Positions 38,801 to 51,890 of a stretch of 64,000 bases of DNA are shown here, piece after piece. Source of the stretch: Formicarius rufipectus (lineage: Eukaryota; Chordata; Aves; Passeriformes; Formicariidae); the NCBI GenBank assembly GCA_013399695.1, contig VXAU01003994.1, positions 554,507-618,506 of the forward strand, given 5' to 3'. Below the pieces are notes generated by a model that was not told the DNA's origin, searched no databases, and saw nothing but the letters and a program-made list of their open reading frames with translations. The stretch's first letter is position 1, and each line of letters starts with the position of its first letter. A program made the translations under genes and the position numbers.

Positions 38801-41800
38801 TGGAAGGGAAAGTCTTGGCCCAGAAGTCTAGGGGGCTGAAGCCCTCTGCTCACTTGCTGAGCAGACCTGGGGAGTTCCTCTCCTGATCAGAGGCACCAGT
38901 GAGCAAGAAGATGCTGCCCTGTCCTCAGGTGTGACCAGCGAGCAGTGTCTCCACAGATGTTGCCAAAATCTACAGTGTTTCATCTTGGTAATGCCGAGGC
39001 ACTATAGAGAGACCAGCAACATCTTTATGTGCAAGTTTGCATACCTCTGGAGGAGCATAAAAGTTCTGCTGCTCATTTACTTACATGCAGACTGCATCTG
39101 AGAGACCCAGAGGCTAAAAGGCATTTTACTGCTGCTTTCACTGTGTGCTGTGTCATCTATGATCCTTGCATTGTCTCTTGTTGCACCATCAACCTCCACT
39201 GAGCTTTCTGCTCTCAACTCCCAACACAGGACACTGGATCCTCCTGCTCAAAACCTTGGTGCAGCCTTCCCCCACCTCTTGCCCAGCACTCACCTCTCCT
39301 TCAGTGGGTGAGGATGACAGGCTCCTGAGAAGAACAAAGTGGACTCTCAGGAGGGTACTCTGGTGCCCACCAAGGCACTTGCACATGCAACTGGCATGGA
39401 CTCCACCACCGCAAGGACAGTGTTAGCTCAGCCACTCTGTGAAGAGAGGTACAGGTTACTCACTAAGAGAAAGTCAAACCTGCTTGTGTTTACATTACTG
39501 CAGGGATCTCCCAGTGCTGTTTCTAGGTCCAAAGTTGAACAATCAACAGCAGAGCAGCTGAGTCTGGGTGCAGTTGGAGCTGTAGCCTTGTGCCACTGCC
39601 TCATGCAGCTCGGTGTTGTGTGTCAGGACAACAGACTGTCTCCACTCTAACAGCACGTGCGTTACCAGATTGCCATCAGTTTCTGTACTCAACCTCCAGA
39701 ACAGAAAAGCCAAAACCATGTGCAAAAGGACAGAGCATGGGAGTGGTGGCATTCAGTCACTGCAGTGCCATCAGACACAGACGAGGTCCTCCTGAGAGAC
39801 TAAGCAAGTTGCAGAGTGTCATAAGTGTTGGGGAGCTGCTCCACACCAGCTGAGAACATGCAGACATGGTCTTTGGCATGACTTGACTGGAATAGGTCCT
39901 TTGATATCCAGGGCTGGAAGGCAGAAAGGTAGCAGACGGAGAAGGTACCAAACTGCCCTTGCACTTTCGTAACTTCCTAAGATCCCTGTCTGTTGCCATG
40001 TGTCCCCACGTGTCACCAAGGATTGCCAGCTGCCTACAGCCTGGAGTTGTCTCCTCCACCCGCAGGCATCCACCACAGTGTCTGCAGCTGAAGGACAGAG
40101 TTTTCCAAGGAACACTAGCATGTTTTCTTTCTCTTTGTACTTGGTCATCTAAACAATGGCTCTGATTAAAACCAGAAGCTGTTGTAGGCTCAGCCGTGTG
40201 TGGTGATCAGCCCAGTTATTTGGTCCACAGAATAAAAAGCAAGATGCTTAACTCTGAGCATCTGTTTTCCTTCTTTGTTCTTTTTTTAATTTTGGCTGAG
40301 TCTCTGTGAGATTGGACCATTTTCCTGACGGGTCAGCACGACTAGATGCCTTCAAACTATCTAAAGATTGGTTCTTTTACTAGATGATGACCCAGAAAGC
40401 CACTGGGGATATACAGTCAGCATCCACCCTTTTTGGGAAGAGGAGAGGGTGGAAGGGGAGAGGCTGTGGCTCTGATTTGCTTGGCTTGGTGTTCAGGCCC
40501 GCCAAATTTTGCCCTGTGCTGAAGCCATGTGATTTGTGTAGCTATGACACAAACCCATAAATCAATTCAGCTGGGCTAGAAAAGTTCACGAACCCTTACT
40601 GAACTTCTGGACAAACCTGGGTTGAGTTTCAAGCTCATAACGAAATCCGAAACCAGGCAGGCTTCAGAAGGATTTTTATATCATCACAAACCTATTGTAG
40701 AGCTTCACTAAAGAGGTGGTGGTCAGGAAAATGCTGGGTTTGGGTAAGAAAAAAGGTGTTAACATAAGAGCATTTAAATAACGCAATGCTGACTTTATCT
40801 TACAGTCCTACAACGGTTAGTGAAAAATTATTATTTTTGAAAGCACTGCCAGGAGCTACCTCCACGTCACAGAATAGTCCAACATGGTTAAAATACCTGC
40901 TGGAAAGATCCATCCCAGCATATTTTGCAGATTTTCAGAGCAGTTTCAAATCTCTTGGTTTTAAACCTATTAAATTGTGCCTATCCGTTTGAAAATTCCC
41001 GCATTTTTAAAAAAAGAATCATTTTATAGGCTTGGAACTTTCTCAAAAACATCTTAATGCAAAGCTAGCAGAAGATTTCAAAGACCATCTTCATTTTCAG
41101 ACAGAAAAAATCTCCTCTGTATTCTTTCCTTAAATCTGAATGCAGAAATGAAGGCAGAAAGGGCTCCCTTGTCAGGTTCACAATTGCTTTTCTAGCTGCA
41201 GGGGCTCAGTCTCTCCTGCTGCATCTCCCAAGATGTCAGATGTCTCCAGAGGATTAGTTTGAGTTCAGATTTTGAATAAGCCTTTGCAGTGTTGCTTACT
41301 GCAAGTGGGTCAGGGTCAATAATCAGGAGATTTTAAGATAAAAAGATTTCAGATGCAGGTTATTTGCCCTCTTCAGTTTGAACCTTCAGGTTTCGTAGTT
41401 TGCAACGTTTCCCTTCCCAATGCACAGGGCTGAGAAAGCTGAGATCTTCAAGCACTCTTGGGGCTGTACAACCAGCTTCTTAGGAAAATATTAAAAACAC
41501 TGTGGCTCTTTCAGAAAGTAATCAAGAATTGGCATTTGTGTCTCCAGATGATCAAGTGAGAATCTGACTCCTCCGAGCTTTGATTTTCGCCCCCTCACAG
41601 GATAAATTAGTAGAAGCTGCACTTTATTTCTTATAATTTACAATTTGTATTTCAAATAAACATATTGCATACTAAGAAACTGCTGTGGCTATTCAGTCCA
41701 ATTTTTTGTTTAGGATGACTTTTGCTTTTGGATTTAATTGAACCTGGAGCTGCTCCCAAATTAATAAAAAAAACCGAAACAAAATCATGGGATTTCAGTC

Positions 41801-43006
41801 CGTTTAAACAGCAGAGATACACAATGAATACTGAAGCTTAAGAAGCTCTTTGTGGAGAACCGGGCCTCTCAAACAAATTGTGCTGGGGCAAACAACTCAC
41901 CTGTGTTAAAAAATAACAAGAAGCTCCAACGTTTTCCTTATTGTCAACTTGATTGTGAGGATTTAGAAGAAAGGGCTAAAAAATTGAGGACAGTGAAGTG
42001 CCTTTCTCAGGAAGGAAAAATGTGACTCTCAGGTTCTGAGCAGTGATTTTTATTTGACCCGGACAAAATTCAGTTTGGAAGTTAAAGGGAATAATGAGCT
42101 GAAAATGTCTGAGCTATGTACAGCTGTCCCAACAAAACGAATGCTCTGGGCCAACATCTGCATTCATGAAGATGAATATGATACACCTTGCGTAGGCTGC
42201 TGGGAAATTGGGTTCCTGTGATCAAGAGCAGCATCTTGGGGTGCTCTGGACCTCGCTGGACCATATCTGCATTCTTGAAGATCTTCCTTTCCATGACTGA
42301 ATCCTGTGGGACCCACCTCTGACCTCTGCCTAGTGCATGTAAGTCCTGAGAGTCCAAGGGAAATCACAGTGGGCTTATAGACTTACAGATGAGTTTGGAA
42401 ACTAATTTGTGGCTTTAAAACAAGAGGTCTCAAAAATGAGAAATATTTTACTCCATGTGTCAGAGCAATGGATTCATGACCATTTGCCAAAGGGACCCCA
42501 GGAGTAAGGCTGAGAAGGAAGGCAGAGAAGGCAGAGGAATAGGACCGGGTTTGATAGGTAATATACTGCAGAAAGACAATGTTGCTCCACAAAGTTGACA
42601 GGGAACATGAATTCTTAATGTCAGGAGGTGAGGGACCAAGAAAAGCTGGAGAAAAAGCATCAGGTGGAGGATATTTCACCTAGATGCTAAGAAAACTTTT
42701 CTTATCGAGCCAAGCAAGTTGCTAAGAGTGCCCTGGAGTCGTAACAGGCTCAGGATTGGTAGCTAACAGAGAGCTCCGATGGCACAGTATCACTGTTGTT
42801 AGCACCTGATCAGGGTTGCTGTGGGCCACAGCTGGACACAACTGCATGCAGCACTCCCTTATGACCTACAGCTGCAATGCCAACTCAAAGGGATTATACA
42901 TTGCATCAAAATATCTGCAAGCCATTGAACCATTGGAGATTTGCTGGAGAACAAGCTGTTCTGTCACTGAGAAAATTTTGCAAGGGCTCCCAGAATTCCA
43001 GTGGTG
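35861..43006. other. Non-coding sequence, no gene recognised
   Basis: About 7 kb without a recognised gene or repeat. 40800-41800 is AT-rich with few repeats and would be a place to test for conserved non-coding elements, but I see no direct sign of constraint. Frames reach 116 codons or fewer. Confidence 0.5.
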
Positions 43007-43185
43007 TCACAGAACCGATCACAGAACTGACCATAGAAGGATTAAGGTTGGAAGACACCTCTGGAAGTCATATTATCCAATGTCTCTGTTCAAGCAGAGC
43101 CACCTATAGTAGGTTGCTCAGGACCATGTCCAAATAGTTTCAGATGGAAACACCACTACCACCCTGGGCAGCCTGCAAATCAGTG
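43007..43185 (-). mobile_element. CR1 LINE, 3' end, 5'-truncated
   Basis: The plus strand shows a decayed version of the CR1 terminal repeat (TCACAGAACCGATCACAGAA), then AGGTTGGAAGACACCTCTGG, GTTCAAGCAGAGCCACCTA, AGTAGGTTGCTCAGGACC and CCCTGGGCAGCCTG, in the order of a reversed CR1 3' UTR. It is shorter and more diverged than the copy at 29660. The sequence right of about 43185 is not recognisable as CR1. Confidence 0.9.
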
Positions 43186-46100
43186 ATATAAAGTAGACTT
43201 CCTATCTGCCACGCACCCTGTGCACTCTTTATTCTTGAGCAAGCTCTCTATATACCAGATCAGCCCTTGCTCCAAGCAAGGCCAAAGTGGATGACTCACT
43301 GGATGCTACTTTTATCCTAAAGAATCCATGTTTCAGTACAGCAGCATGGTTAGGAGCTGCCACCCTAAATCACCATTTTCCAGACTTGAAATTTTCCAGG
43401 AGGAGGTAATTATTTAATTTCCTTCCATGTATGAAGGAGCCAGAGCTGTGATTCTGACATTCAGGTGAGCTTCACATCATCAGAAGAACAGAGAGCACCA
43501 GTCTCCAGGTGCTTTCACTGGGAAGAGTTCAATACTGAGAAAATAGTTTCTAGGGAGCTGTAAGAGTGAGAACTGTTCCAGGAAAAGCTGTGTGAAGACT
43601 TATTCATTTGCTTGTGTAAAATCTTGGTGAAGAGTAAACACTCATTTCTGAGATAACTGAGAGCAGTAGGAGCAGGAACAAGAGAAGGAAAATCCCATAT
43701 TTGATAACCAGAGATTTTCTCCTCAAAATAAAGAGTCCTGCACACATGGGGCTTTCTGAATGTGTGTGTGGTCCACAGCTCTTTGTTATATACTGTGATT
43801 TTCCCCTCTACAGAGATAAGTAGGTAGGAAGCAAATGTTTGGATAAGTCAGCAGCAGGCGATAAGATTATAAGAAAGCCATTGGATGGCAGTGGAAACTT
43901 TCTATGCCACACACAGGACTTTTATCAGGGGTCTACAAATTGCCTTTGTTTCATTTTAAGGGCTTAACTTAGCTCATCCTCAAAGCAAAATGGCCTCATC
44001 CTTCCTGTCATCTTCTGAGATAGAGGAAGTGGTGAGATGTGTGTGTGTTCGCTGTCACTGGATATCACCTTACACTGGAGCCTGAAAAGAGGCTTATTAA
44101 TCAGTATTTTGGATTTCCTTTCCTTGTTTCCTTCTGTCTTTGGTTACTTTGGCAAAGAGAGCCTCTACTTCCTTCTTTGCTTTGCTGAAATAAACTGGAG
44201 AATTCAGAGATGATGTGAAATGACGCTATCTGAGCTAAACCAACCCTGCTGGGACCTGGCCACAGCCCTTCCCATCCCTGTGCAACCCCAGTGCAGACAG
44301 TGCCCCTATCCCCTGCCCCAGTGTTGAGAGAATAGCACATGTATGCTCCATGTGTATCCTAAAAACCCTGCAAGTTGTTGGACAGCTATTGAGGTGATAA
44401 CTCAGCCAAGGCTTGTAGACTGGCTTGTAGCTACTGAACTCTCAGCCACTGATGAGATTGGCATGGTAAACTCAGGGCATTTACACCAGCATGACCCACA
44501 CTCGAGGCGGGTGCAGTCAGGTCTGGAAACCTCATGCACTGCTGTATCTATGATGAGCACATCTGTCCTGTCACTAAGGAGATCATATAGCAACTAGCAG
44601 TACATAATATATAATGTTTCCTTTAAAAAATTGAAAACAATATCAAAACAAAGCAGTACCTTCTCAGAATTGCACACTGTTCCTCTGGTCCTAGGGACCA
44701 CCTTGTCTCCAGAGTTTAAACCTGCTTTGCAAGGCTGGTTGCTGCCCCAGAAGAATTTGCAGTGTATTTAGACGAGACACATGAAGAATGAGAGTAAAAG
44801 GGCTCATTATTATTGTATTAGCCGAGGAGACTGAAGAAGCAGAGGAACTTAGATGTGTTTCTGATTTATTTCATGTGTGTCCCTCTTTTCCAGCAGCCAG
44901 GGGTCTTTCCATCCATCTCCTTAGTTTGTGCCAGACTCAGGGTCTTCGTCTGCCACCAGGACAGTCAATGTGAGGTCCTTCAGGTATAACTACTGAATGT
45001 TAAATCCTTATTCTGTCCTGGTCCACATGGCATTGCAAGCATAGAGAGACTGTTTCAACATGATTTAGCCAGGTCAAAGAGGAATTTTGTAGCAGACTAA
45101 CCTTACTCCCTGCCTAGTTAAATGATAGCCCAATGTCTAACCTCAGCTTGCAGTTTACTGAAAACCATCTGTTGGAAGAACTATGCCAAATGAAAACTGA
45201 CCAACACTAAATGCAAATGTTGTGAGCAAGAACTAAATTAACAATTGAAAAAGCTGAGGAAATGTCTAGACCACTTAGATGGATTTATGGACTTAAGAAA
45301 GAGTTGGTTTATGCTTTTACTAGCAATCCACCAACCTCAGAAGAAAATACTTTAAATCTTCTGTCTATATGATTTTAGTCTGGGAATGAAGAGATGAAAC
45401 AAAGGGTGCATCTCATTAAAAACATCAATCCCAAGCCCTGAAAAACTCAGTAACAGTCTACAGACTGCTTTAAAATATTCAGGAACGTTCCTGCCGAAGG
45501 TTTACTCATGCTTGTTAGACATGGAATGAAAAAGATGATTTATGAGACAATCCTTATACACATAACCTTTTTTCTAGAAAACAATCTTGTTTGTGCAGAG
45601 CTGGGAGAAGCTGGGAGAGTTGTGAAGTGGTTTGAAGCGCAGGGAAGTGAGAGGGTGACGGTTGAAAACCTTTCAACATCTTTATTTTAGTTCCTTAGCA
45701 AAAGGTCACTAAAGACATGCTGAACAAAGGCAGAAGACAGTCTTTTTCCTGCTGTTGATTGCCCTCAAGTTGCCAGGGGCAAGGAAAGATGCTCTAACTT
45801 GCTCAGGTGCAGGAAGGTGCCCTCACTGACAGCAGGGCAAGTGGCCTGCAGCCACATGGAAGCTCTGCACCAGATTCACTGATATATAAGTCTTTGCCCT
45901 TATATTTTGGGGGAAAAGGTGGTCATAATTCATCCTAACAATCCAGAAGACTACCTTCAGGGATTACTGAAGAGATCTGTGAGCTCCGGCAGGGCATGGC
46001 AGTAGGGGAAAAGGCAGTGAGGGAGTGTCAGGACACTCGTGAGCTTCATGGACTTCTTGCTCCCTATCTCTGCCCCTCTGATATGGCTAGTCCAGGCCAG

Positions 46101-46253
46101 CCTGGGGCCTCTCTGGGCATACCTGCAGTGTCTAGATGACTCATTTTAACTAGGAAAATTGCACTGCACAAACCCCCTTAGAGAAAGGAGCACTGACGAT
46201 GGGCATATTTCTCTCTGCTGTCAAAATGACACTACATAGGAATTTCTGCAGGG
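43186..46253. other. Non-coding sequence, no gene recognised
   Basis: No gene or repeat family recognised. Frames are 84 codons or fewer. Confidence 0.5.
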
Positions 46254-46287
46254 TATGTATATTTGTACACATGTACAAACATACATA
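46254..46287. repeat. Short hairpin: 15-bp arms, 4-nt loop
   Basis: Arms 46254-46268 (TATGTATATTTGTAC) and 46273-46287 (GTACAAACATACATA) pair at 14 of 15 positions around the loop ACAT. It is AT-rich, so it could extrude as a cruciform or fold in RNA. It is too short for a typical microRNA precursor. Confidence 0.85.
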
Positions 46288-47959
46288 TGCATATACTAAG
46301 ATGATCTAAACCTGCTCACAGGTCCATCTAAGTGCCAAGAGGTGATTTTTGAGTTCAAAAGCAGTGTGCTGAGAGGATGGAGAGAGCACAGGCCAGTTTT
46401 AAAAGGAAGGAAGTTCTTATATTGTTTTTAGTGGACCTTTTTCAATTTTTTTTTTTGTTGTTTTTTTTTTGTTTGTTTTTTAATTGGCACCTGTTACTAT
46501 ATTTTCATTGTTTCATACTTCGGCCAAGCAGCTCTGGATGTAGACATCAATATTTTTAGTTATGAAGCAGAGACATTGTGGTATTCACGTTCTTTAGATC
46601 TCCTGTCACTGAGGTATAGCTACTGAAGCTCTATTAGTTGCCATTGAAATAAACACAACTACCATTACTTTCAGTAACATCAGGGCTGAGTCCACTGCAG
46701 ACAGAGATCAGTTAAGCCCTTTATGTGCTGGCCAACCCTTAAAAAATTGGCCTGGTGTTCTTGTTGTTCATTCCTCCTGGCTGCTGTTAATCAATTAATA
46801 TGTGAAATTGCAAAGTCAAATGGAGATGGGATATTAATATAGAGTGTGCACTGTTTCCCTACAGGAATTCATGTAAAAGCTGTCATTAACATCATGCATA
46901 TACATGAGTCCAACAGAAAGCTATTAACTTATGTATTCATCCAAGTAGGCTCAGTAAGTGCTTTACCATCGACAGTCTTGCTGCACTTGAAATTAAATAT
47001 GTGTGTCAAGGTTAGAGCTTCCTGGGCTGAGAAAGTGAACCAGAAGAATATTAACAGATGTTAGCAATATGTATGGGAGGGGAACATCACACCTGAATCT
47101 AGTCAGTACTGAACAGTATTTGGAGCCTGGAGCCAATAATGCAGAATAAACCCCACTTTTAATGAGCAAAGGGAATTAATGTTCTCTGCTGATGCCTTTC
47201 TTAATACATTCAGAGAGACTTTCTGATGCAGTAGTTAAACACAGTCTGACCTCAGGCACCCAGGAACCAGCATGGCCTCTTGCAGCAAGACAGAGCCATC
47301 TATGAAACTGTCTCTGGCTGATGCAGAATCACCTACAGCCTCCACCTCCCTACCGCAGGCCATCGCCCAGGGATGGGACAACAATTCCTGCTCCCTGTCC
47401 CTGAGACAACCCTCTGGTTGGAAGCAGAAGTGTTGAAGCCATGTTCAAGGCAGATGATTTAAGCTGGTTTTAGTTTTTTAAGACATATTCTCTTTTTAAA
47501 AAAACAATCATTAGTTGTTGCACAAAATTATTAAGAGACTAGGTAATGGATGTCAGCAAAATGTAGACTTTAAATGCTGTTGGAGAAAAGAGCCTGCTCA
47601 AGTCTGAGATCATCCTTTCAACTGTAAAAGAGAGAGCTCTGTTCAGAAATGAACCCAGGACTTACCAAGGGGCAGAAATCCACCGTCATCCCTTAGTGCA
47701 GACCTTATGGTGTCTGAGGGAGTGTGTACAGGAATCAGGGAAGCAAGCAGTCATATTTGTAAAAGGTCCAAGGATGGGAAATGCTATGTGAGAGTTGAGA
47801 ATTAGCAAAGATTGCTAACGTTTAATAAAATGAAATAGACTAATACGATAATCTGGGAAGCAATGGCCAGTGAGTTGGGTATCTGTTGCGGGGAAAAGGC
47901 TTGTGAGCCTTTTCAAGAGATGTAGTAAGAGAAGAGTGACCAAACCCTGGCTAGATTAG
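46288..47959. other. Non-coding sequence, no gene recognised
   Basis: A T-rich tract lies at 46445-46482 (two runs of ten or more T with TTG interruptions). No gene recognised. Confidence 0.5.
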
Positions 47960-48345
47960 AGGAAGCCAGCACAGGCTGAGGCACAGAAGGATCATGTCAT
48001 GCTTAACTACTTTTCAGGAATCCTTTGAAGATAACATTGCCATGACAGATAAGGGCAATTTAGTGGGTAGCAGAATATTTTGATTTTCCAGAAGCATTTG
48101 ACAGTTTTCCATACAGTAGATTAATGGCTTTTGTACAAAGACATTAAAGGGAAGATAAAACAGTGACTGGAATGGGAAAATAGCTTAAAAATAGGACACG
48201 AAGGTTGGCAGAGAATGGAAGGAAGAATTTTTTACTGTTTCTAAAACTGACACCACTTCTATTTATGGTGGACTGAATGATATTTATGTTGAAGCCAGTG
48301 GTACTTTGCCACTGAGATCAGATTTGCAGGAAGACAATGAAAAGG
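47960..48345 (+). mobile_element. Old L3/CR1-like LINE fragment (reverse-transcriptase region)
   Basis: Forward orientation. GTCATGCTTAACTA and GGAATCCTTTGAAGA are followed by 48082-48114, which reads DFPEAFDSFPY, a decayed form of the LDFxKAFDxVPH motif of non-LTR reverse transcriptases. Downstream, GGGAAAATAGCTTAAAAATA fits the next conserved block (W..N.L..R), and ATTTGCAGGAAGACAATGAAA stands where FADDTK would be, with both catalytic aspartates lost. Frameshifts and stops make it a fossil. It may continue to about 48540 with very weak similarity. Confidence 0.75.
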
Positions 48346-50932
48346 GGTGATGTTCTGCTTTGATCTATATACCTGTTCAGAACAGCCTAAAAATAGGAGG
48401 GTAAATTACTTTACTGCATGAGCTGCAGGCAGACAATGTCTGGAAGCGCTGCTGGATTCACTTGGAGGGTCAGCACAGTTCCCCCAGCAACCTGTGCAGA
48501 AGGCACTGGAGGGATCTGGGCGAGCAGCACCAACTGGAGCCAGGAAGCATGGATACTCCTATCCAAACCCCTGCCTTGCTCACCGAGTCAAAAGTATTTC
48601 CCAGAAAAACGCTATGGGAAGACCTGGATGCAACCTCTTTGAGGAAGCAAAGAGGCTTTTCACGATCTATCCTTAATGCTGTAAGCTTGTATAGCAGCAT
48701 CCTTAACAAGTACCTGCAGTAAGATTAGGCCTCCTTCCTGCTGGGAACATTGAGTCCTGGTGGGCAAACGTCAGTGCTGGCTCCATGGGCTGAGTGCTGG
48801 CACTCAAACAGGTAAGAAAATTTAGAAGACACCCCATGAACCCCCAAAAGCCCTGTGCATGCATTTGTTCAGCAATGATAACTTCCCAAATCAGTCATTC
48901 CTGTCCTCAACTAGAATGATGGGACAATCTCCAGACAACTCTCTTTAAACCATAACACATTCATTATAGGTAGAACAGTGAGTAGCATTCAGTGAAATTC
49001 TTTGGTAACGAGTGCACTGTAATGCCTGGAGGGAATGAAGGGTGAGGGACAGAGGAAAGCTGAAGTCCTGGCTCTCTCCTCTCCAAAACTCAGCATCTTC
49101 TCAAAGGAAATGGGATTTGAAGTGTCTAAACTCCTCCCTAGGCACTCCAGACAACTGTTTGAATGTATCACTGTCCCCACGTCAAGCTTCTGGAGTTGTC
49201 CCAGTTGACATGCATTGGCATTGGGAGTTAAAGAAGATTTCATGAACAAGCATCTGATGATGCAGAAAGCCACAGCCAACAAGCTGGCGGAAACTTGTGA
49301 CCAAGTTAGCACCACGAGAAGGTTTTCTCCTAGTCCTGCTCTCACTAACACTAGAGTAGGCCACACTCGATGCCTCTGTAATGGGTGAATGGGTCATTAA
49401 AGTGAAATCCTCTAAGTTCAGAACTGGCACATGTCTTCAAGGTCAGTAAAGTCACCTTGTCTGTTTAGCAGGAGGACATACAGAGGTATTTTGTTTTTCA
49501 AGTTGGATATGGACTCTGGAATTGTGTGTCACCTTCTTCTTCTTACGTAGAAGTGTCTTTCATGGAACTTGATGCTCTCCTGCTTTGACAGATATTTTCT
49601 TGGTTAGATCCGCAGATCTACTCTATGTAAGGGATCCTAAAGGTATTCAACTTCTCTCCACTGAGTATGTCTGTATTTCTCTATATATCTCTATATTTGT
49701 ACTCAAGTTATGTTAATTTCTGGACACAGGGAACATCAGTACATCACTAAACAATTATTTTCCCCCACAAGCCTTCATTATCTCTCAGTCCTAAAAGAAA
49801 CAGTCTGCAAAAGATAAAAGCTTTCAGATCATTTTAACTGAATACTCTTTCTATTTGTTTTCAATTTTGCTTGTAAGACTTTATCCTGACTTTCAGAGTA
49901 GGGGGAAAAGTACAGGAAAAAGTATATCATGTTCGATTGCCTGTGGGGAAAACAAACAGTGTTTGAAACATGTTGTTTTAAAATATAACTTCCTACCTGT
50001 AGTCTTTGTTTTTTCTGGAAGTGACCGGGATCTTTGATGGCACTTGAGTTCTTAAAAGTGACTTCAAAATCTTATTCAATGAAAGTAAATCAAGATAAGG
50101 AATACATATGGTAACAATACTGTCTCTTGCTTGGTTTCAACTTGTTCCAGCTGTTTGCGTGATGGTAAATTGCAGGGCTGGGAATGCTGTGCTCATGACC
50201 CTGTTACTGGAAGTGGCAGACAGAGCACTTGGGCAGACCACTACATCCGTGCGAGCAAGTAAGGTAACAGGTAAGTCAGCATTCACCTTGCAGCAATCAC
50301 AAGAGTTACTTTGGCATAATAGAGGAAAATCAAGCTCTTCAAACTCCTTGAGGCTGCCATAAGAAAAGGTCATGATCAGCAAACATAAAGCAAATAGTAT
50401 CTGGGTGTTCAAAGTCTCCCTGAAGTATGGTTTCTCTGCCAGAAAACCCAACACTAAAGTTTAAGATAATATTTGGAGGGAAACAGATGTACTTGGGTTG
50501 TTTATTTGAAATATCTCCTCATATCTCTTAGCTTGACTTTGTAAAATCTTTGTCTTACTTGAACATTTAATGAACTCCCTACAGCAGTAATCATTAGTGA
50601 TACACTGACTACCATCCCAAGGGAGATACACTTTACACTCCTGCTTGTAACTGACAGTAACAAAAGTTGTACATGTGTATGAACTTAAATACATTATGTT
50701 GAATTTCTTATAATTAAATAATGGTATTGGATCCTTACACAATGTTTGCTTTTGTTGTTGGATCTCCAAAAAATGTCCTATCTGTTCCCTTAGTGATACT
50801 ATGCAAAACAGATACATCATCTGCTTTGTAATGCATATAAATGGCACTATCAGAAATGACCACAGCTTAAATATATGTGTGTATATGACTGTGCTCCTTC
50901 CTCCCCTGATTCGTCTGTTGATGGGTTGTCAG
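48346..50932. other. Non-coding sequence, no gene recognised
   Basis: Frames reach 128 codons (50461-50847 minus strand), which shows no recognisable domain. No repeat family identified after the LINE remnant. Confidence 0.45.
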
Positions 50933-51890
50933 GGGAGGAAAGGAGTGTGTGTGGCACTCAGATGTACCGGGATCTTTCGTCAGTGGAGCAGAATGTTTGA
51001 CACTGAAGGTTATCACCTGCTATATGTCTTTCTGGGATTGCCCAGGTATGAAAAACTATATTTAAACATGCCTTTAAACAACCCCACCCACTGCCCCATG
51101 TTTCCTATTGCAGAAGTCCTTCAGGCTGCAATAAAATTAAAACCAGGATTAACTCTGATTACTGAAATTAGTTGTGAGATTAGCAGAAGCAAGGTCTAAG
51201 GTGGAGCAGTTTTTGTGTTATAAAACCAGGAGTCAGCCCACAGCTAGCATCACAGCTTGGGGTGGGAATGGTGGGGAAGGCAAGGATTCAATGGGATAAA
51301 CGCCAAAACAGCTAGTGGGTTGTATGCTGACACCTCAATTTCACACTGTCTCCCTTGCTCCTACAGAGGGTGAAAAATCTCCTCCCACATTGCTGCAGCA
51401 CACATCTGGGTGAGGTGCATCTGTTGCTCCTGAATAGCCCCTGGAGAGGGTCAAGGGAGTCCTTTTAACCCTTAATGTAGCTTTTTTTCCAGGAAGCCTG
51501 GGCAGAATAGTGGGGAACTTTCATGGGGAAGGGGATATCATGGGAAATCTGTGGTGCTGAGCTCTCCTGGGCAGTGATGCTACAAGGACACTACAACATG
51601 TAAGTCCATTCCTGGTGCCGTCAGCGAGCACATGAAAACAGTACATTATTTTCCCTCCTTGCTGCCCTTTTCCACCTGCTGTACTGTAGCTACCTGATCT
51701 AAATCATGTGGTTTTACAGGCTGTTGCTACCTTTCCCAAGGATTTTGGACTGTACATGCAACAAAAGACCCCAATCTTTGCAGTTTGGCACTGCTGCAAT
51801 ATGGATGTTCCATTGGATCCCCAGGGTTTTCAGTCCCTCCCTGGGCACAAGTGCAACATTCACACTTGAAAAATAAATCTGAAAAAAGTA
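50933..51890 (+). ncRNA. Candidate 3' end of a spliced transcript (lncRNA-like)
   Basis: An internal candidate exon at 51493-51599 (107 bases) has a strong acceptor (GCTTTTTTTCCAG) and a consensus donor (CAT|GTAAGT). A candidate last exon starts at 51720 after GTGGTTTTACAG and runs to an AATAAA at 51872-51877. A weaker upstream exon may be 50933-51045 (acceptor GGTTGTCAG, donor CCCAG|GTATGA). The middle exon has stops in all three frames, so a coding role is unlikely. No promoter is visible. Isolated splice consensus matches arise by chance, so this is a hypothesis. Confidence 0.2.

Noticed and set aside
50461..50847. 128-codon minus-strand frame rich in Cys, Tyr and Lys
   Set aside because: It looks somewhat protein-like, but no motif or family was recognised and splice signals are not evident.
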